The translations under genes were made by a program, and so were the position numbers. Of a stretch of DNA of 8,255 nucleotides, positions 4,764 through 8,255 are shown piece by piece. The notes beneath the pieces are model-generated. The model was not told the DNA's origin and ran no database searches. It was given only the letters and a program-made list of their open reading frames with translations. The DNA is from Bacteroides ovatus (GTDB taxonomy: Bacteria > Bacteroidota > Bacteroidia > Bacteroidales > Bacteroidaceae), in NCBI GenBank assembly GCA_030844565.1, contig JAUUNK010000230.1, positions 1 through 8,255 of the forward strand, in the 5' to 3' direction. Numbering within the stretch: position 1 is the stretch's first letter; the number at the start of each line of letters is the position of its first letter.

Positions 4764-6812
4764 ATGACAAAATTAAGATGTATGCTTTGTTGCCTGATGA
4801 TCTGTACTATTACTATTGATGCTAGGACTGTTAATGATATATATAAAAGAATATCTGCACAAGTCTCCTTGAAGGTTCCCGGTAATCAATCACGAAACTA
4901 TTCCCTTGCTTTTCAAGGAGCCGTTGATGATAAGGGAATCTATCTGTTAGAGTCTGAAGAAAAAATACCATTAATCATTACAGAGAGAATAGAACGTGAC
5001 AATGTTAAATGTGTAATGGTAGTAAGTATTACGGCATTGGAAGACGTGTACTTTAATTATCAACAACAGTTGAAAACAGGCTTCCGACATAATGACTGTA
5101 TGTTTTATCTACCAGGATTCTGGTATAGTCGCAATTTACGTTCTCCTAAAGGTGCTCCTTCATTTCATATATCAGAGAGTTGGCTGGTACGTGAGGATCG
5201 TCTGAGCTCACCCCTTACCGGTATCTTCAATCAGAAAGATGGACGTTATATGACTGTGGCACGCAAGGACGATTTTCAATGGGATGCCCTTGCTACCCAC
5301 CAAACAGGCGAAATCATCCTCTCGGGCAAAACGTCCCTAGGGTTCACCGGCTTTGAGAGCCATGACGGAACATCAACACTATCTTTTGGATTTCCTTACC
5401 GAGAAGCTCCTAAAACCTATATTCGTAAGTTGACGCTGGCTCCGGAGGTTACATCTTTCCAATATCTAAAAAAAGGAGAAACAGTACTCCTGACCTGGGA
5501 ATTTATCGAGGGGCAGGCTACAGACTACTCAGATTTTATTTGCCATACTTGGGAATATTGTTATGATACATACCGTCCCCAACCTGTGAAAATACCTTTT
5601 TCTCCAGAAGAGATAAAAGGAGTGCTGAGCAATTATTTTGTGGAAAGTTTTGTTGGGGACAAAGCTCTTGCCTATTACTCCAGCCCTGAAATGAAAGTGG
5701 CAGCCTGTGCCAACATGAATGTAGCAGAGATAGGTTTTGTCGGTCGCGTACTTCTAAACGCTTTCAATGCATGGGAGTTTGGCAATGAGAATGGACGTGA
5801 TGACCTTGCAGCTAGCAGTAAAAAGATATTTGATAGTTACTTAGAAAATGGCTTTACGGAAACCGGTTATTTGCGTGAATGGGTAAATCTGGAAAATGAT
5901 AGTGATGTGAAAGAAGAACGCCCAGTGCATAGCATACGTCGTCAGTCGGAAGGAATTTATGCCATGTTTCATTATCTGAATTATGAACAGAAGTATAAAC
6001 GTCACCATCCTGATTGGGAACAACGCTTAAAGAAAATGCTCGATATGTTCTTGCAACTGCAAAATCCAGATGGAAGTTTTCCACGTAAATTCCATGATGA
6101 CTTTACAGTTGTTGACGGAAGTGGAGGAAGTACTCCATCCGCTACATTACCTCTGGTTATGGGATATAAATATTTTAAGGACAAACGCTATCTGTCCGCT
6201 GCCCGGCGTACTGCGGAATATCTGGAAAAAGAGCTTATATCAAAGGCTGACTATTTCTCCTCTACGCTGGATGCAAACTGTGAGGATAAGGAAGCTTCCC
6301 TCTATACCGCTACGGCAACTTACTATTTATCATTGATAACAAATGGTACGGAACATAACCACTATGCCTCTCTGACACGAAAAGCGGCTTATTTTGCCTT
6401 GTCCTGGTATTACGTCTGGGACGTTCCGTTTGCTCCCGGGCAGATGTTGGGTGATATCGGTCTGAAAACTCGCGGCTGGGGAAATGTCTCGGTGGAGAAT
6501 AATCATATTGATGTATTTATTTTTGAATTTGCCGATGTGCTCCGTTGGCTTTCCAAAGAGTATAATGAACCTCGTTTCTCTGATTTTGCTGAAGTCATTT
6601 CTACTTCCATGTGCCAGTTACTTCCTTATAAAGGACATATGTGTGGAGTGATAAAAGTTGGTTATTATCCGGAAGTGATCCAGCACACCAACTGGGATTA
6701 TGGAAGGAATGGAAAAGGATATTATAATGACATGTTTGCTCCCGGTTGGACGGTAGCATCCCTTTGGGAATTGCTGACACCGGGACGTACTGAGAATATA
6801 CTGTTGAAATAG
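4764..6812 (+). CDS. Exported alpha/alpha-barrel-like protein, probable polysaccharide lyase or glycosidase
   Basis: 682 residues, starting MTKLRCMLCCLMICTITIDA: a short basic head and a hydrophobic stretch that look like a signal peptide, with cleavage likely near A20. There is no good lipobox. Residues about 35-285 look like a beta-rich domain, with FYLPGFWYSRNLRSP and REDRLSSPLTGIFN. From about 290 the protein is helix-rich with an aromatic, Asp- and Asn-rich core: NPDGSFPRKFHDD (434-446), SGGSTPS (453-459), then NNH and NWDYGRNGKGYYND (643-656). This layout, N-terminal beta domain plus alpha/alpha toroid, is common in Bacteroides polysaccharide lyases and six-hairpin glycosidases, but I cannot name the family or the catalytic residues with confidence. 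It lies just upstream of an HTCS sensor, which supports a role in breaking down a host or plant glycan. Periplasmic or surface location is inferred. Confidence 0.7.
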   Translation: MTKLRCMLCCLMICTITIDARTVNDIYKRISAQVSLKVPGNQSRNYSLAFQGAVDDKGIYLLESEEKIPLIITERIERDNVKCVMVVSITALEDVYFNYQQQLKTGFRHNDCMFYLPGFWYSRNLRSPKGAPSFHISESWLVREDRLSSPLTGIFNQKDGRYMTVARKDDFQWDALATHQTGEIILSGKTSLGFTGFESHDGTSTLSFGFPYREAPKTYIRKLTLAPEVTSFQYLKKGETVLLTWEFIEGQATDYSDFICHTWEYCYDTYRPQPVKIPFSPEEIKGVLSNYFVESFVGDKALAYYSSPEMKVAACANMNVAEIGFVGRVLLNAFNAWEFGNENGRDDLAASSKKIFDSYLENGFTETGYLREWVNLENDSDVKEERPVHSIRRQSEGIYAMFHYLNYEQKYKRHHPDWEQRLKKMLDMFLQLQNPDGSFPRKFHDDFTVVDGSGGSTPSATLPLVMGYKYFKDKRYLSAARRTAEYLEKELISKADYFSSTLDANCEDKEASLYTATATYYLSLITNGTEHNHYASLTRKAAYFALSWYYVWDVPFAPGQMLGDIGLKTRGWGNVSVENNHIDVFIFEFADVLRWLSKEYNEPRFSDFAEVISTSMCQLLPYKGHMCGVIKVGYYPEVIQHTNWDYGRNGKGYYNDMFAPGWTVASLWELLTPGRTENILLK

Positions 6813-6816
6813 CTCT

Positions 6817-6849
6817 GATATCCACTTTTCAGGATATTCTTATATCCTG
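6817..6849 (+). terminator. Hairpin between the exported-protein gene and the sensor gene, with a competing arm
   Basis: CAGGATAT (6830-6837) and ATATCCTG (6842-6849) form a perfect eight-base stem with a TCTT loop. An upstream GATATCC (6817-6823) can pair with the same middle arm, so two folds exclude each other. It is not followed by a U-tract. It starts 5 bases after the stop codon and ends 35 bases before the sensor start, so it may be a terminator, an attenuator or an RNA-stability hairpin. Confidence 0.4.
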
Positions 6850-6884
6850 TTGTATGTTAATTAATGAAACTAACAATTAAGACA

Positions 6885-8255
6885 ATGCAGAGACTACGTA
6901 TTTTAGTTATATTAATACTTCTTTCTTTGATGCCTCTTTATTCCCTTGCCGTTCTGAATGAAGGACAATATGCATTCCGTTCACTTGATATCAATAATGG
7001 ATTATCCCAGAATACGGTCCATGCCATCCTTCAGGATAAACAAGGATTTATGTGGTTTGGGACGAAGGATGGTCTTGACCGGTATGATGGTATCTCTTTT
7101 CGGACTTTCATGAAAGAATCCGGAACCTTGGGCAATAATTTCATCACTTCTTTGTATGAAGACAATCTTGGGCAAATATGGATTGGGACAGACGTAGGCC
7201 TATATGTCTATTGCCCACAAATGGAAAAGGTCAGGCATTTTACTCTGATAAGTAATCCAAACATAGATATAGACTGTACGGTCAATCTGATAACTGGGGA
7301 CCAGAAAGGAGGTATCTGGGTTGTAACTCAGACGCGGGGAATCTTCTATTACAATCCCCAGGATAGCCAGTTGGTTAATTATCAGTCGGACGGGTCCGGT
7401 ACTCTGAACCTTAAAACTTCCGGCCAACTCTATTTTGATTCGGACGATGTCTGCTGGTTGGACATACGTGATGGAAATCTGTATTATTCAAAAGACAAGC
7501 TTAAAACTTTAACTCCGATTTTTCCAGAAGATTCAAAAGTGTCTTTCAGAGATGAATACATCTATAAATTGCTCCCCGGACCCTATAATTGCATGTATGT
7601 GGGAACTGTATTCGGACTGAAAGAAGTGAACCTAACTAATAAGACTATCCGTACCCTTCTTTCCAAGGATGAATTGGGAGGTGATATTTATATCAGGGAA
7701 CTTGCATTTTATTCAGATGACGAATTATGGATAGGAACCGAATCGGGACTTTATATCTATAATCTGCACACGGCAAAAATCATCCACTTGCAGAACGTCA
7801 ACGGTGATCCCTATTCAATCTCTGACAATGCCATCTATTCGATTCTCAAAGACCGTGAAGGCGGAATGTGGATAGGGACTTATTTTGGGGGTGTGAATTA
7901 TTACCCCCGGCAATATACCTACTTTGATAAAGTCTATCCCCAGAAAGAATCAAACAAAATGGGAAAAAGGGTGCGGGAGTTTTGTGCCGCCCATGACGGC
8001 ACACTCTGGATAGGTACAGAAGATAAGGGGCTTTTCCATTATTATCCTAGTACTGGAAAAATCGAACCGTTCATTCATCCGGATATTTATCATAATGTTC
8101 ACGGATTGTATTTGGACGGAGATTATCTGTGGGTTGGGAATTTTGCAAAAGGATTGAAGCGTATTGATTTGAGGACATACGCTGTAAAGCACTATGATAA
8201 TATTGCAAGTGATATCTTTTCTATCTGCCGGATAACTGCGGGCGATCTGTATCTT
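6885..8255 (+). CDS. Hybrid two-component system sensor (HTCS/SusR type), periplasmic half, partial
   Basis: Open from ATG 6885 to the window end, 457 codons, no stop. It starts with MQRLRILVILILLSLMPLYS, a signal peptide or first membrane anchor. An in-frame ATG at 6864 would add seven residues; 6885 is preferred for its A-rich upstream bases. The rest is a run of seven to eight beta-propeller (Reg_prop) repeats of the form NTVHAILQDKQGFMWFGTKD, NFITSLYEDNLGQIWIGTDV, NAIYSILKDREGGMWIGTYF, VREFCAAHDGTLWIGTEDKG. This is the first half of the usual two-propeller sensor domain of Bacteroides hybrid two-component systems. In full-length members, a Y_Y_Y domain, a membrane helix, a histidine kinase, a receiver and an AraC-type DNA-binding domain follow, here beyond the window. 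It would sense a periplasmic oligosaccharide and switch on the neighbouring glycan genes. Specificity cannot be read from the sequence. Confidence 0.92.
   Translation, partial: MQRLRILVILILLSLMPLYSLAVLNEGQYAFRSLDINNGLSQNTVHAILQDKQGFMWFGTKDGLDRYDGISFRTFMKESGTLGNNFITSLYEDNLGQIWIGTDVGLYVYCPQMEKVRHFTLISNPNIDIDCTVNLITGDQKGGIWVVTQTRGIFYYNPQDSQLVNYQSDGSGTLNLKTSGQLYFDSDDVCWLDIRDGNLYYSKDKLKTLTPIFPEDSKVSFRDEYIYKLLPGPYNCMYVGTVFGLKEVNLTNKTIRTLLSKDELGGDIYIRELAFYSDDELWIGTESGLYIYNLHTAKIIHLQNVNGDPYSISDNAIYSILKDREGGMWIGTYFGGVNYYPRQYTYFDKVYPQKESNKMGKRVREFCAAHDGTLWIGTEDKGLFHYYPSTGKIEPFIHPDIYHNVHGLYLDGDYLWVGNFAKGLKRIDLRTYAVKHYDNIASDIFSICRITAGDLYL

Noticed and set aside
5841..6825. Several leftward and one rightward ORF inside the exported-protein gene
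   Set aside because: All lie in other frames of the 682-codon gene and carry no signals of their own.
1..8255. CRISPR array, tRNA or rRNA genes, replication origin
   Set aside because: I saw no regularly spaced repeats, no tRNA-like cloverleaf and no rRNA-like sequence. This was judged by reading only.

Overview
The window looks like an accessory region of a Bacteroides-type (Bacteroidales) genome. Three things point there: a Bacteroidetes-style promoter (TTG, 20 bases, TATTTTTG), IS1380-family and ISAon1-type transposase genes of the sort common in Bacteroides, and the start of a hybrid two-component sensor (SusR/HTCS type) beside a secreted carbohydrate-active-looking protein. This assignment rests on recognised families and motifs, not on a database search.

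Left part (1-1456, leftward). A partial ferritin-like gene runs off the left edge. Upstream of it are a 59-residue helical protein, a doubtful 54-residue hydrophobic ORF and a 47-residue single-pass membrane protein, the last directly behind a near-consensus promoter at 1212-1242. Upstream of that promoter lies the 3' tail of a gene (1267-1456) whose 5' part is missing.

Mobile part (about 1457-4533). A complete IS1380-family transposase gene is read leftward. Its right end (a motif containing ttgcggaattaaggta) occurs twice in the same orientation, at 2975-2996 and 4226-4247. Between the copies lies a rightward gene for a seven-helix membrane protein fused to an AraC-type DNA-binding domain, broken by a one-base frameshift near 3827. 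Directly right of the second copy is a truncated ISAon1-type transposase remnant with an in-frame stop. The whole part reads as repeated insertion and decay.

Right part (4764-8255, rightward). A 682-residue exported protein has a probable N-terminal beta domain and a C-terminal alpha/alpha-barrel-like region. It is followed after a short hairpin-bearing gap by the periplasmic sensor half of an HTCS, which is cut by the window end. The pairing suggests a polysaccharide utilisation locus: the sensor would bind a glycan fragment and control the exported enzyme. The substrate cannot be read from the sequence.
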